Shown: one piece after another, positions 23,701 through 36,800 of the stretch
How the letters are laid out: every line of letters starts with the position of its first letter
How positions within the stretch are numbered: the stretch's first letter is position 1
Source: Rodentolepis nana
Taxonomy: Eukaryota > Platyhelminthes > Cestoda > Cyclophyllidea > Hymenolepididae
Direction of reading: 5' to 3'
DNA: 43,153 nt
Assembly (NCBI GenBank): GCA_900617975.1
Contig: UZAE01012070.1
Span: 1 to 43,153 of the forward strand
Program-made: the position numbers and the translations under genes
The notes under the pieces: generated by a model
Told to the model about the DNA's origin: nothing
Databases searched by the model: none
What the model saw: only the letters and a program-made list of their open reading frames with translations

Positions 23701-24565
23701 GTGCGACGGTATATCAATAAAGACGATGTATGATTTTGAGACAGAAGCAGTGACGTTTTGAGCATTGTTTAGAGAATTGTTCAATATTTGTGCACGTTAA
23801 TTCGTTAATTCGTAAGGGCAGTAAAAGTACTTTGACACCTGACAGTCCTCAATGTTAAGAAATGGGCGATTCTGAAATATGCATATAAGATGTCCATTCA
23901 GGGCAAATAATTTTCAGCAGCAAATGCCATTAGGGGGACTATGCATGAATAACTAATTATAAATATATATGAATAGAACAAACGAGTACACTTTTAAAAT
24001 TTCATATTTAAAACTTTATTTCTTAAGACGGATATTTCATTACAATTTCAGATCAGCTTCAGCTGATAGTAAATGTCTTTGAGAATTTCGGATAAAATGT
24101 TAATGATTGAAGTTGTAAAAGTTCATAAATTCTGGTTAAACTAAAACAAGCATAAAGTTTCAACGGAATTAAATTTGTATAAAATAACAAGTTTCAATGA
24201 TGCACACATTTCTTGCAATGTATAGGGCAAATACATTCAAACTCGATCACACATTAACACTTAATTTATAAATGATTAGGACCTAAAGAATTTTAATGAT
24301 TAATAATGTAATTTAAAATAGCCTTTTGTATAATTTAGTTTATTTTACCGACTCCCTAAAATCATTACTTGTCAAATTATGTCTCTAAATATGTAATTAG
24401 TAATACTATTTCCTGATCACAAAAAACTCAAGTGATCACATTTAATTAATTTAAGTTCCCTCTTTGTAGTAAAGGTCTTTGATTGCTGAAGTTATAAAAT
24501 CTATGTATATTAGTCATTGTATTGTGCCTTTTACTGCACTTTGCTCCGTGCAGCTTTTTGACAGG
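23701..24565. other. upstream region of the basigin-like gene
   Basis: Very AT-rich DNA without an open frame. It should contain the promoter and any 5' UTR of the downstream gene, but I see no convincing TATA box, initiator or upstream splice donor. Confidence 0.4.
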
Positions 24566-27500
24566 ATGGTCTCCGCTGTGTTTTTAACGCTTTTCCTTCC
24601 ATTTATTTTAGCTCAAGGTATAGTACATTCTTAGTTAATTTTATATGATTTTGGTAATATGTAGTTCTCATACTCTCGCAATCCTACCCATTTAAAATCG
24701 TTATAGTCCTTTTTTATTAGATTTAATTCTTATCTCATAGATCCACAAGCCAGAATATGCCAAGATAAAATCAAAGTTAAACCTGTAATGATGGAAAAGA
24801 GTGGCGTCTATTACTCAAAGTTAGCTGTCGATGCGGATGTTCCAATTAGGATCAATTTTCCATTAAAAAATGAAATTCAAATCAAAGATTTGGACTGGAG
24901 ACTTAATGATCGTCCCTTTGAAGTGGATCAAGATGAAGTAAGATCTGCACTTTATTGGATCCGGGAACCCACTAACATTGTTTTAGTTATTCGTGTACCT
25001 AGTGAGTTAGTTCCTTATTTTTTGGTTCTTGAAATTCACATCATCTCATTTCTTGCCTCTTTTAGAATTGCAGTACATTGGTACATGGAAGGTCATTATT
25101 AAGGATAATGATGGCGAAGTTTCAACCGATTCATGCGAGCTGCAATGTAAGCTAACACTATTTATATTCTTATAATCTTATTGTTCCAATTGCTGCACAA
25201 AATGTTGGAATTTTTTTATTTTCGTCTATCCTTTTTATGTTATTCTTGCCAAGACTATTTACGTCTCAATATTCCTTTTGGTTCTGCTTTATATTTTTAA
25301 TATATCCATAAGATTTAAAGAGCACTGAAAGCAAATAATTGTTAACCTTCTAGAAACGCACCTTGAAATAGCGTGAACAATGTTAGGATTTAATGTTATT
25401 ATTCTCTCTATCGAAATTTCCTTTCGTTTTATAGTTACAGCTCTGATAGTTTGCTTGGAGTAGCCAATAAATCTATTTACCGTCACATAACTAAGTCTAC
25501 CTTTTTGTCGAAATGTCGTGGAGCTCTAGATTTTATCCATTTGCCTATTTGTTAAAATGAATGAGTGCTTATAAATATGCCTCTCCTTATTCCAACAGAC
25601 TTGTGGCACGTTGTACAGGAAAGTTAAATTTATGGTTTTTAAATAATTTGTTCCCATTTTGGTCCGGAAATCCCACATATTATAACTTGATGCTGGAAAT
25701 TTTATCTGTCGTTAAATTTTCGTCAGTCAACCAAAGCGACCTTATCGTTTCCGTGTTGCCTACCAATGCAGTATGATCTCTCCCCTAGGCATCCAGGAGA
25801 TAATATTAAGGTCTTCTTTCCCGCTAATCATTCATTTATCCTTTTTTCACGAAATATTTTGCAGAAATGTTTGTCTGGATTTCTCCACCATGCACAAACT
25901 CTATTTGTTTCTTTGAATCGTTTTTGTTTTTCTTCTGATTTTCCAGGCTTCCACTACATATTTCTTCTATAATCCCAATTTCTTTCTAAATACTAAAGAA
26001 CTGAAATTGTATTACCTTTCCGATGGCTCATTCTATGTTAGTAATAATATTGACTTCATATAATTTGTCTCCAGATCTGCTTTCATCTAAAATAGTTTTA
26101 CGTCTTACATACCTTTTCAAATTTCTTTCTCTTCATTGCATTTTCAGGTTTATTTATTTAGCTTAACTGAATGAATTATTTCCAGAGTTTGTTCTTAAAG
26201 CAGTTAATTAAAATTATTAACAGGATTAGTATGAAATTTAATTTCTTGTTGGGAAATAATTTTTACTGTTAATACCACATTTCCTCTCCCTATCAATAAG
26301 TATGAAAAATATTCATTTTATTCCCATGTTTGAGCCTTAATTTTATCTCTTCTTTAGCACCGCCTCTAGTTCAACGTTTCATTGAATCCTTCCGTTCAAC
26401 AGAAGGCTACGAGATGAAGGTGGTCTGCAAGAGTGCAAGTATGCCCTATCCCGATCGAATCTTGTGGTTCCGAGTTGATGGGTCTGGTGATCAAATGACC
26501 CTGTTTCCTGCAGAGGTATGCAATGTCTCTCTTTTAAAACTAAAAAAGGGCTCTAACAGGAATCTAATCGCTTGTAACAATAGTTTGCTTGTGACAGGGA
26601 TTAGCGTGTGCACTGTAAAACCCTAGTTATCGGCGCACACCCTGGAAATGTTGTAATTAACCTTAGTGGCATAACCCTGTCGAATTAGGCAATATAATTT
26701 GATTTTGTCATTAGAGGCTAAATTTGGGTGTTTAAAATATTTACCAGCAGTGATTGTTACTGATTTGCGAATTTAGTGGGCACAAGTTTGAAGCGTTATC
26801 AATGGGTAGAATAGTCAACCGTATTGTTTAATGCTGCATAATTAAATGGAATCAATATTCGAATTTTTATCCAGAGGGGACTTCATGTTACCAACATAAG
26901 TGTTGAGTCTATTTCCTTGACTTAAAAGTTATAATAGAATATAGGTGCTTTTTAATCTAATAATACAATTACGTTGAAAGTTCTATCAGTCATTCGAAGG
27001 AATGGGCAACAAGTATGAGAACTCAACTTATTAATTAATTGGCGGTTACTGAGAAATTGATACTCATTACCTATACAGCACTTCAGTAATTGCTAGAATT
27101 TTCTAGTCATGGATTAAAATGATTTCTTTTTTCAGAACACTGAAAAAACACATATCGAGGGTGATACTCTTGTCTTCACGGAGGTGAAAATGAGCGACAC
27201 AGGTTCCTACATCTGCAACACCACGGGCGGAGGTGGGCTCTTCGATTCCTCTGTTGCGGAAGTGAAAATCAAGAGTGAGTACCAACAACAGTAGTATTTT
27301 TGTCCCTTCTCTCTCTCCCTCTCAACCCGCAATGCTTCGTTGATTGGCTGAGGTTATTTTTAGCAATAGCAAAAGCAACATCAGCCCCCGTCAACTTCGG
27401 ATTTATTGTGTGCGCGTATTCTACTCAATCTGTTCATCTTTTCATAGCGTATTCGATGCCCTTTACTCTTGCTGCCCTAGTGTGGTGCACACTTTAGTAA

Positions 27501-30500
27501 CTACTATTAAGTAGCGAATCCACTTTAAAGATGATTAATTTGTATGCTTGTGTCGAAGATGGAAAAGAGTAGTCAACAGGAGGAAATGAATATCTTTTAA
27601 TGGTGAGGCATTCTGTTCTGATGTCTATGAAGCATCTGAACAGGTTTCTTGAAATGAAATTTCTTTAGATGGCAACAAATTTTCTAAGAAAGGGAAAGAA
27701 ATTTACATCCCTAAGGTAAAATTGTGTTTGCTTTCTCAATAGCCCCTTAATTTTATAATAACTAACGGTAAATAAGGTTCAAGACCCATGTAAAAGGACG
27801 CCTATGATTGGTGCTGTTCTGTTATGGTGTATCACGAATTTATCGTTTATAGCCTCTTGAAGTAATGCCTTAATCTTGAGATTAGTTAGATTACTAATGC
27901 TTTCGGGGAAAATCGTTATTTACAACTGTGCCTCTTGTGAATTAGTATGAGAATCGTCAAAAATAGTTCCCTTGATTACTTCACTACCTGTAATGGTTGA
28001 ATTGCAAATTTGGAAAATCGATCGTGTTAATCTCTAGAAGGATTTTTTCTGGTCACAATCACTATTCGAAAATGGTCACAATCACTATCTAATTCGTGAA
28101 TAAATAGTTTTCAAAAACATCTCGAAATGCATTTGAATACTCATTTACACACTTGTGGTTTGTATCGATTTTCTGCAAGTGCATCTGTCGTTCCTGTCTT
28201 GGGATTTCTCATCGTGGACTACGTGGAAGTTCATTCTTTGCAGCTTATTGTCCTTTTATTTTTACTCATCCACTCATTTCAAATGTATCAATCGTCATCC
28301 CACCACAATTCTGATCTATCGTTTAGGTCATTCGATATTACCCGAGTTGTACAACTACTGAGAACTTTAGAACCAGAGGTGTATTAGTCGCGCAGTTTTC
28401 TGCCATTTGGATTGGTCGTTTTTGTTAGAGTTCAATTTCATCTTCCCCATTTCCCCAATTGTTGCAGGATCTAGAGTGTTGTTTTTCCCAATTATTTTTA
28501 TAACTTTATTTATTTGAATTTAGTTTCGTTTGCACTTACCGTTATTTATCTCGTTCAGTTTGCGGTGTCAGGAAACGTGATGCTAAGATAGCCAGTGCCT
28601 TCTTTGTAAAGATATTCAAATTTCTTAGATATTGTAAATTTTCTCAACAAAATTAGGCTTCGTGAGCTTGAAATCCCACAGATTGTCTCTAAATTCCTTG
28701 TGACTCAATGTCCCTTTATCTCTGAATCTAAATGCGACTTCTTTTATAGTGCTTTTCGGCCGATCGAGTTTCATTTATTAATGCCAAACTAGTTTTTTTT
28801 CATTTCCACAATGCCATGACCATTGTCTTGGTTTTGATGTTTGACCCTCAAATGTATTTTTGAAGCCTTACAAAATTGGGAATATCCATGTAAATATGCT
28901 AGTAAACCAGAATCCTACAGCCCAGTGTTTTGTTTGTTATGTGACGTAAATGTGTCAGTTGTAGTAGAAAGCACGTTGCTCTTTCGGGTCTTTCTGTACA
29001 TGGGAGAGGTATGTCACTTTGTTAAGCAGGATTCCAAATCGGTTCTTCTCTCTTTATTGCCGCTTTTATGATGTCTCTCACGCACACGTGTGTATATGAA
29101 TCATTTACTTCTGCTCATAAAAAATGCGCGGTGCGGTCTTTCTCTCTCTGCTTGCCTACCACTGGTAGCGTTCTTTTTCACTCACGTACTACGCGCTCTC
29201 GTGTTCTCTCCTCTGCTCTGCTCTGCTCCACTGCGAGGGTTTCTCCAAACACACACAAATTCGCGCAGCAGTTTCGTCCTGAGGTACATGTTTCGTGAGG
29301 TCAATACACGCTGGAGCCTGTGTGAACGCTATTTTTTTGCAATTTTTGCACGCGTCGGCTTGTTCCATTGTGGTCGTTGTGGTTTTTAAATGTTCTCACT
29401 ACTGTGATTTTCATTCGACTGCTTAATTCAATTGAATTGGCTTCTAAAGCAGTTTTGTCAACAGTATTTAATGCTACCTCGCATCATTGAAGTCTAACAC
29501 TTGTGTAGCATTTGTGTAGTTTACCATAATGGAATCAATTTTATGCGGAATTGAAAGGCAGTTTTTACCGTTTCTAATTATTGGTTTCATTGAATTTGGA
29601 TCAGTAGGTTTCGATCGCGTGTGGTATTCTGAATCAAATACCCCCCCCCCCTCTCTTTTGCAAAGTTTCAAAGATAACGGTGGAAAAAGATGCAAACAAA
29701 TTTATGGCATCAAAAAAACATTCCTATATTCGATTTTCTGGATTCGAGTTGTGCCTTATTTACGCTATGGTTAATTCGTCTCATGAAACTCGAATTTCCG
29801 GGACTCGTTCCTTGAATTGCTGTGAAAATCGTTGTCCAAAACATGGTGGACTTACTTGCCATTTCCGTCGGTTTTTTGTCTTAGGTGAAATTTCAGAAGG
29901 CTTACTCTTCTTTATTAGAGTTTTGGGCAAGCCTAACCGTTTATGGTTTTTGGTTAATTTGAGTTGAATTTGATTAATCAGTCTACAAATTGTTAGTTGT
30001 ATCGGTGAGGCAATAGTTCTCATCAATGGTAAATGTGAACACACAACGCTACACTCTCGCACGGACAAACCGAGGTCATGTACTGAAAGGAAACTCTTCA
30101 AAAGCATATTTGCATACCTGAGCTGGCCTGATCGCCTTAAATGCTTTCTGCACTTGAGGGGGTAGAACTTTTTTTCCTTGTTTCTGAATAATTGGTATGA
30201 TTATCTGCAATCGAACCTGTTTTGTTCTAAATTTCTGATATCTGGGAAGCGGTAGTTGTTGTTATCTCCACTTTCCCTGATTTGCGAATCAAATGTCAAT
30301 GTTATGAGGTTTCTGGTTCATTGTGATAGTTTTAAAATTTGCGTAATAATAAAACAGTATTACCGACGTTGGCAATGTTGACTGAGCTGATGCGCTGTTC
30401 ATTAGTCGCATCCAGTAATTGGAAGGGTAACCTGAATTGCTTAATGCTGAACAAGGGGTGCCAATGTACTATTTTGTTAGTTGAGAACCAGTGGCAGTAA

Positions 30501-33068
30501 ATAGCCTTAACTAGTAATGATCTTAATTATGGCTATTCTTAATATACTTGAGGGCTTCTTAAATTTCCTGAAAAGGTTAATTAAAGTCTAGTTATTTAAA
30601 TGATTTTCTTTTGCCATTGTTCAGACCTTTCTCTATTTGAACCGTTTGCCGTTTGGTAAAATCTGCATTTCTGGCTCTCAAGACGACAAATGGCAAACAC
30701 GCATTCAAATGTCTATGTTTGTGTGAAGCCAAAGTAACCGCTTTTGTATTATTTATCATAAACGCGATCTATTTTAATTTCTCTGGTATTACCTACTTTC
30801 TTATTAATATATTAGCAGTATGGAAGTCGTGAAGTAATCATCTTTAATCAACCAACTGCATATTTACTTTAAGGTCGCTTCGCCGCTCTCTGGCCATTCA
30901 TTGGAATTCTAGCCGAGCTGATAATTCTCTTGATCACCATCATCGTCTATGAGCGCCACAAGGCAGCCAAGAAGAAGGCCATCGCTCAAAACGACTCCCT
31001 TCTCTCTACAAGTGTTTCACCTTCCGGAGACGCCAAGTCGCACCAAGGGTAGGTCATCAAGAGCACAATTTGCATTGAGTCTACATTTAAATGACTCTTT
31101 TCTGCCTTATTTTAATGGGCATTTGCGATTTTATCTCACTTTTGGTGATTTAAACTGGAACCTTTTTGCCTAGTCGACACATAGTACTGGGCAGTGCTTG
31201 TCAGGGGTAATTTGTTAAGCTACATTTATGATGAATCAATTAATGATGTGGATGCCACTTCTCTTCCATCTTCTTTCATGGCATAAGCTTAGTTCTGATT
31301 GTTTTTAATAAATGATATTTTATGAAAGCCTTTTATTGTTTTAGCAACAAATGAAGGTACTTTAGCCTTCTTGTTTTTTTGCATCTCGCTCGATCTCTCA
31401 GCGATTGTTCTCTCTCCCATCTAACCTCGCCTCCCATTTATCGCCATTTGAACTAATTAGCTACCTTTTTTAAATACATTTGAGTTGGTTTTAAATTACT
31501 GTTTAACTTATTACATTTATTTCCTCACCGTTTTTTTTGTTTACAAGTACCAATAATTCATACATTTGACAGGCAAGACTTCAGGCTTATTCTCTTCTAC
31601 CAATTTTATCCCTCAATGAAGTTAAGGACTGTTCTCCAATGCTTCTATTAAGATGGCGTTTGATGTTAGCACGAAATTGATTTCGAATTTGTTAGCTTTC
31701 GAGATTATTTTGCCTACTTTCACTTAATTTTGCTCGCTGGGAAGACTCTTCATAAGAAGGCAGCTTTCCTTCACGGATTTGACCAATTGTTATCAACTGG
31801 TCTCTGCTGTGCTTACTTCTTCTTCCTGTTTCGTCCTGTGTGCTTTAGTGGATTGGAGAGTTGTTTGAGGTGTGAAGAATTGGGGGGCCTTTCCCCTTTT
31901 TGACCAATTTTGTCGCATAAGAAAGAACTCGCTAGCTTTTAAGATTTGTTTCAATTGATGCTCAATTTAGTGCCCTATGCTAATCTCCATGGCGTATTGA
32001 AGTGCCTTCAAATCAATTGAAATTCTTTCAGTTCTTAGATTGTGAAATCTCGTATTTATAAAAAACCAGTATTGGTTTTCCTGATAGAGGAAAAAATGCG
32101 CGTCTGAAATTGATTCCATTTACACTGATAGCATCTTTATAGGTCTTGATTGGCGTGCGGTGATCTTTGCACGAGTACAAATTCACCAAACTTGTTTTTA
32201 CTGGTTCTCGTATGCGCGTTATATTTTTTGCAAATCAATGTGTTTCGACCTCATTAAAATCGCAAAACATTTCGCCCTGAGGATTTAGAAATGAGAAATG
32301 TCCGTCTCTGAATACAGGCGAGAATATACTGTTTAATCTAACATTAGCGGCTTTAACTCATTATGATTTTAAGTGAGAATATATTCCACCTCATGATGGC
32401 AAATAATTGGTAAAAAGCGTCGTGAAGTTCTATGCACAACTCAGCATGTGTCAACATGTTTTGGAAAACTTTTTTAAGTCTTTAGGTGTGATTTCCACAA
32501 TAATGACCCTTGCCTTGTACACTCGCATATGTAAGTCCTTCAATATGTTCTGTCATGACGTTCATTTGAGGTTTTAGTTGGAAGGTTAGACGTCAGGGCG
32601 ATTTCCATGACTTTCTTAGCAGTCTCGTGAACACGTTGTTTTTCTGTGAGCAAACCGTATTTACACCGTTTCATATGGTGTCAATGGCCAAGCCGATAAC
32701 AACATTCATGTTTTGTGGTGAACTTTTCATCTAACAAAACAAATGATAACCATCTCATATATTCGCTTCAACAAAAGACTCTTCGATTGAAAACAACATT
32801 CCTCAGAATTGTATTCACAACTGATATTGAGACGCGACAACCCAACACTGAAAAATGCACTATTGACATATAAAGGTCTCTTAAATCCGCGCAAGCACTC
32901 AACATCTCTTCCAGTATGTTTCAGAACGTGGGATCAATTTTCTCTTGGCTATACCACAATTTCACAAATCATGTCATTGTTTAGTAACCTTTGAGCTAAC
33001 ACACCTCATTAAACAGAACTACAAGTATGTTAATCTTTTTCCTTCTTTTTTGTAGCGTCCGCGCCTAA
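24566..33068 (+). CDS. basigin/neuroplastin-like immunoglobulin membrane glycoprotein
   Basis: Seven exons join in phase: 24566-24617, 24741-25001, 25066-25146, 26358-26515, 27136-27274, 30874-31048 and 33056-33068, giving 292 residues. Residues 1-16 are a signal peptide (MVSAVFLTLFLPFILA). The first Ig-like domain (about 18-131) has the core Trp70 but lacks the usual B- and F-strand cysteines; the F strand reads GTWK. Cys24 and Cys128 near its edges might pair instead. The second domain (about 132-230) is canonical, with Cys155 and Cys211 in SDTGSYIC and an N-glycosylation site NTT at 212-214. The membrane segment, about 236-256 (LWPFIGILAELIILLI), carries the buried Glu245 and the W-P-F entry typical of basigin, embigin and neuroplastin. 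The tail is short and basic and ends HQGVRA. Family members are plasma-membrane chaperones of monocarboxylate transporters and adhesion partners; that role is inferred. Introns are 123, 64, 1211, 620, 3599 and 2007 bp, and all start GT and end AG. Confidence 0.92.
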
Positions 33069-33724
33069 GGAGGTCTAATTCACTCAGAACAAAAGTGCAG
33101 AAAACAAAATATCTTCCTTTTTCTCAGCTCATTCGCATATCCTCTTTGCATACATGCATTTCTTCCATTAAAAAAATTAAGAAAACAAAGCGTCACTACA
33201 CAAATTCAATCACACTCACACACACTCACGTACAACTGATATTATGGACTAGTGATTTAACTCTACCTACTTTCTCTTGTTTACTTTCCTCCTCTCTTTA
33301 TCTTGGCTATAATCTTGACTCTCGAGATCGATTCATCCTTCAACCCCCTTAGTGTAGTGACCTGTCTCTTTCTTTCGCGTCTCTCTTCTCTACAACTCCT
33401 TCTTCTTCCCCTTCTTCAAATTCCCCCCCCCCCTACCCCTCAATTTCTCCTTAATTCCCTTGTATTTTAATTGCTCGCCAAATGTGAGCAATGATAATAT
33501 CAATTCTAGTACTTTGTTGATGATAGTGACGTGTCCATTAATATATTGATTCAAATCCAAAAGTTGTCTTACTTAGTTTCTATGTGCCGTGTGAAAGCGT
33601 TTGTTAGATGTAGTTGTCAATGCCTATAGAGGTGGGCATTAGTTCTTGTTTAGCTAAATTGTCTCCGTTTTTTGTATTTATCGGTTACTAACGTTGGCAT
33701 TAGGAAGAGGTTTGTGGAGAGGTG

Positions 33725-33730
33725 AATAAA
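33725..33730 (+). terminator. candidate polyadenylation signal of the basigin-like gene
   Basis: AATAAA is followed by a G/T-rich stretch (GATGTTGGCATTGG), about 660 bp after the stop codon. It is the first canonical signal I noticed downstream on this strand. Confidence 0.45.
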
Positions 33731-33804
33731 GTAGATGTTGGCATTGGACTAATAAAAGTAAATAGCAGCTTAGTAATCTGAGAGTGTTTTTTTTTTATTT
33801 TCAG

Positions 33805-33844
33805 GGTTTTTGATTTCTCTAACCTCTCTCGGATTATCTTACAG
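33805..33844 (+). other. possible 40-nt exon
   Basis: A pyrimidine tract ending TATTTTCAG precedes the segment and CAG|GTATGT follows it, both near-consensus splice sites. In the phase left by basigin exon 6 it stays open. It could be an alternative tail exon of the basigin-like gene or a 5' UTR exon of the next gene, but no transcript evidence is available. Confidence 0.3.
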
Positions 33845-36800
33845 GTATGTGGGCTTTCTTTCTTTTTATTTACTAGCATTATTTGAGCTCATGCTCCATT
33901 TGTGGCCTTGTTGAATTTTTACTCTGGCAAATGTTCTTTATTAAGTTCAGTTTTTTTGTTTTTTTTTCTGCTGGAATCTGCATAATTTCGCAATTTTCTT
34001 CATATTTGTTTCATTCTACCCTGGATTGAATTCTGTACCCTAATAGATCACGGCTGTGATTTCATTCTTTTTTAAATATATTGGGAGTATTAAGAAGTAG
34101 AGCATGTGGAGACATTTTAGTTGGTGGCATGTTCGATACCATTTCTATTCTGGAAGAGTGATGCAAATATCCGAACACAATTAGAGTCAGGGTACTTCAG
34201 TATCCTTGCATGTTGGCCACTTTTACTGAGTTTATGTCTTTTATTACCCTGGTTACTGCATGTCTAATTCTATCGTTTTTCGGCTATGCGAATGGCCGTG
34301 TTTTCTCCCTCTCTTAGACTTCCACCTATTTCGGAAATCGAATCAGTCAGCCGAAAGCTTCTAATGCACATATTTTGGAGGTTGGGTTAGTTTTGAGGAA
34401 TTCTGCCTGTCTGCTTTTGTTTCCAGCACATTATATAAATGCCTTCCCTAGAGTGGTTTCGTATCTGATTATTTTATTAAGTAATATTGAAATATTATTC
34501 ATATCTTTGGAACTAGCTTTGCGTCCATATTAACGAGTTTTGTTTCTAAATCAAAAATTCCACCAATATTTGACTAAACATTGCATGTAATTCCTATTAT
34601 TATTTTGAAATAGTGGCATAAAATTATTAAATAATTGTATTCGCACTTTTATCGAATCAGCCCACGATCGTACGTCCCTCCAATAGGACGCCCCTAGGCC
34701 AGCCCTACGAGTGTTGGCATCGCTCTTGGCTTGGATAAATGCTGGTTGTTATGACTGATCTTACGAGAAACTCACATTTTACCATCCGTCATATTAGCCT
34801 GAACCTGGGAATGCCACTGGCCATCATTATCGCTGATTTGCGTGTCTTTTTTTGTGCGTAAATGCTACTTGTACTACCTACTTAATAACCACTATTACTT
34901 TCAAGTACATTTGATCGGTAAATTGTTGCCTTAAATTAATATTAAAGAAACGTGAAAGATAAGGAGGAAGAGGTGAGGAAAGTTTTGGAGTAACTGTTAA
35001 TTTTCTCTAATCCACTACTTGCTTGTTTGCTGTTTATAATAATAGACTGCTGATTTAGAGTTGAATCAACCAATTTTTGACAGAGTAGAATTAGTGGATA
35101 TTAAGGGGGTGTTGATTGGGGAGGTTACTGTAAATTTGTTGAACTAACTAGTGGTTAGCTCTTTCTTTGTTGCATCTTTTGTTATATTGCAAGCATTCAT
35201 TAAAAAAATATATTTAACTTAGAAAGACAGGCATCAGGAGTTCTACAAATTTAACAGATTAAATGTTGACATGTAATCGAATCAAACTGATGCAGCTCGA
35301 TTCAATTTCATTTCGGAGCATAATTATCATCTTTTGGCACTTACCACTTCTCTGTTTGGAAAGGCTACTGTAATAATCTACTAATCGAAGGTGAAATGTA
35401 GTTATGCCTCACCTCATAATCGTGTTATCGTTTAATTTGTCCTAATTTATCCTTTTCGTAAGTAAATGGCACAAGTTGTTTCCGCAAACAACTCTTCACT
35501 AACTTACAAATAGAAATCGACCAAGGGCAAAGCACACACTCTCGTAGCGTTAGGGTGGGGGTTGTATGCTGTGGCATTTACAGTCGCAAAGTGAAGGAAG
35601 TAGTTCGTGTAAATTGAGGTGGAGTAACAGGAGGGGAACTACTCCATCTCTCTATTAATGAGCCATTAATGAGCCCTTCATTTTTCTCCACTTATTGCTC
35701 ACTCGCATGCGTTGAGCGGAGCTGAGTCATGTGCTCTAATCGGCCTCTCTCTCAGTGGGGCGCACACACAGTTTGTTTGCTCTCGCATTTTGTGTTGGAT
35801 TGTGTGGGTAACAGTCAATCAAAAAAGTCATTTTGATGCTGACCTCTTACTAGCAATTTAAACAACTCCACAGTTGTCCTTATTATCTGACGTTCTCGCT
35901 GTTCTTATTCATTAGCTAACCATTTCACTATTTTAAGAAATAGCAACCTTTTTTAGTCTGATTACTTGCATTTATTCTGCTGCTTTGTTTTGGTTTGACT
36001 GTTAGGGTTCAGTAACTTCAAACTGTCTACTCTTCCTGTCTCGTTTGATTCAAATTCTCTAGCTCTGCGTAGCCACGTCTGCTTGCTTAGTCGACGAGGT
36101 AGGAGAGTAACTTTTGATTTAGTGTCTGCTCAGATAATCCCAAACAAGGTGGAACAGAAACTCCTTGGCACTGATATATTTTGTAAAAGGTTTGACTGTT
36201 CTGCTGGTATGTTTCTCAGTGTGTCCTCTATCCGCAAGCTCACGTTAATTCATTGCTTAGTGTTTATTTGATAATAAACTAATATATTTTAGGTATTTTC
36301 CATCCCCTTTTGAGCTGAATAGACCCTACTTATCGATTAAGCTGATCTCGTTAATCATTTCGACTGCGATTAAATCTACTATTGTCGTGAGAGTTGTTTT
36401 TTTGCTTTTTTCCCCACATACACTGGTAGATCTGCAGTCTTTCTGCTTACTTTTGCTTGAGGTGTCCTTTCCTGCCTTAACGGGCCTCTAATGGTAACGC
36501 TTTTTTCTAGGTTATGACTCATTGAACCATATCTAGTTGTTTGTAACGATCAACTTGATTGATACACAGAAAACGGACTTTAATATCAATTTGGCTTACT
36601 TTTTCTGTGATTGCAATTATTGTGATATCCATTCATTTTTTTCTATTTTCTTGCTTTTAATCACGTGCTTTTGGGGTTAAAAACTGATGCATTTCTACGA
36701 TTACTACTCTTTATTTACGACGCTGTTTATTTCGTCAACGTTTCAGTTTCCAAAGTGTTATAGAGTGATTCATTTCCAATGCTTACCTGATCTTATCTCC

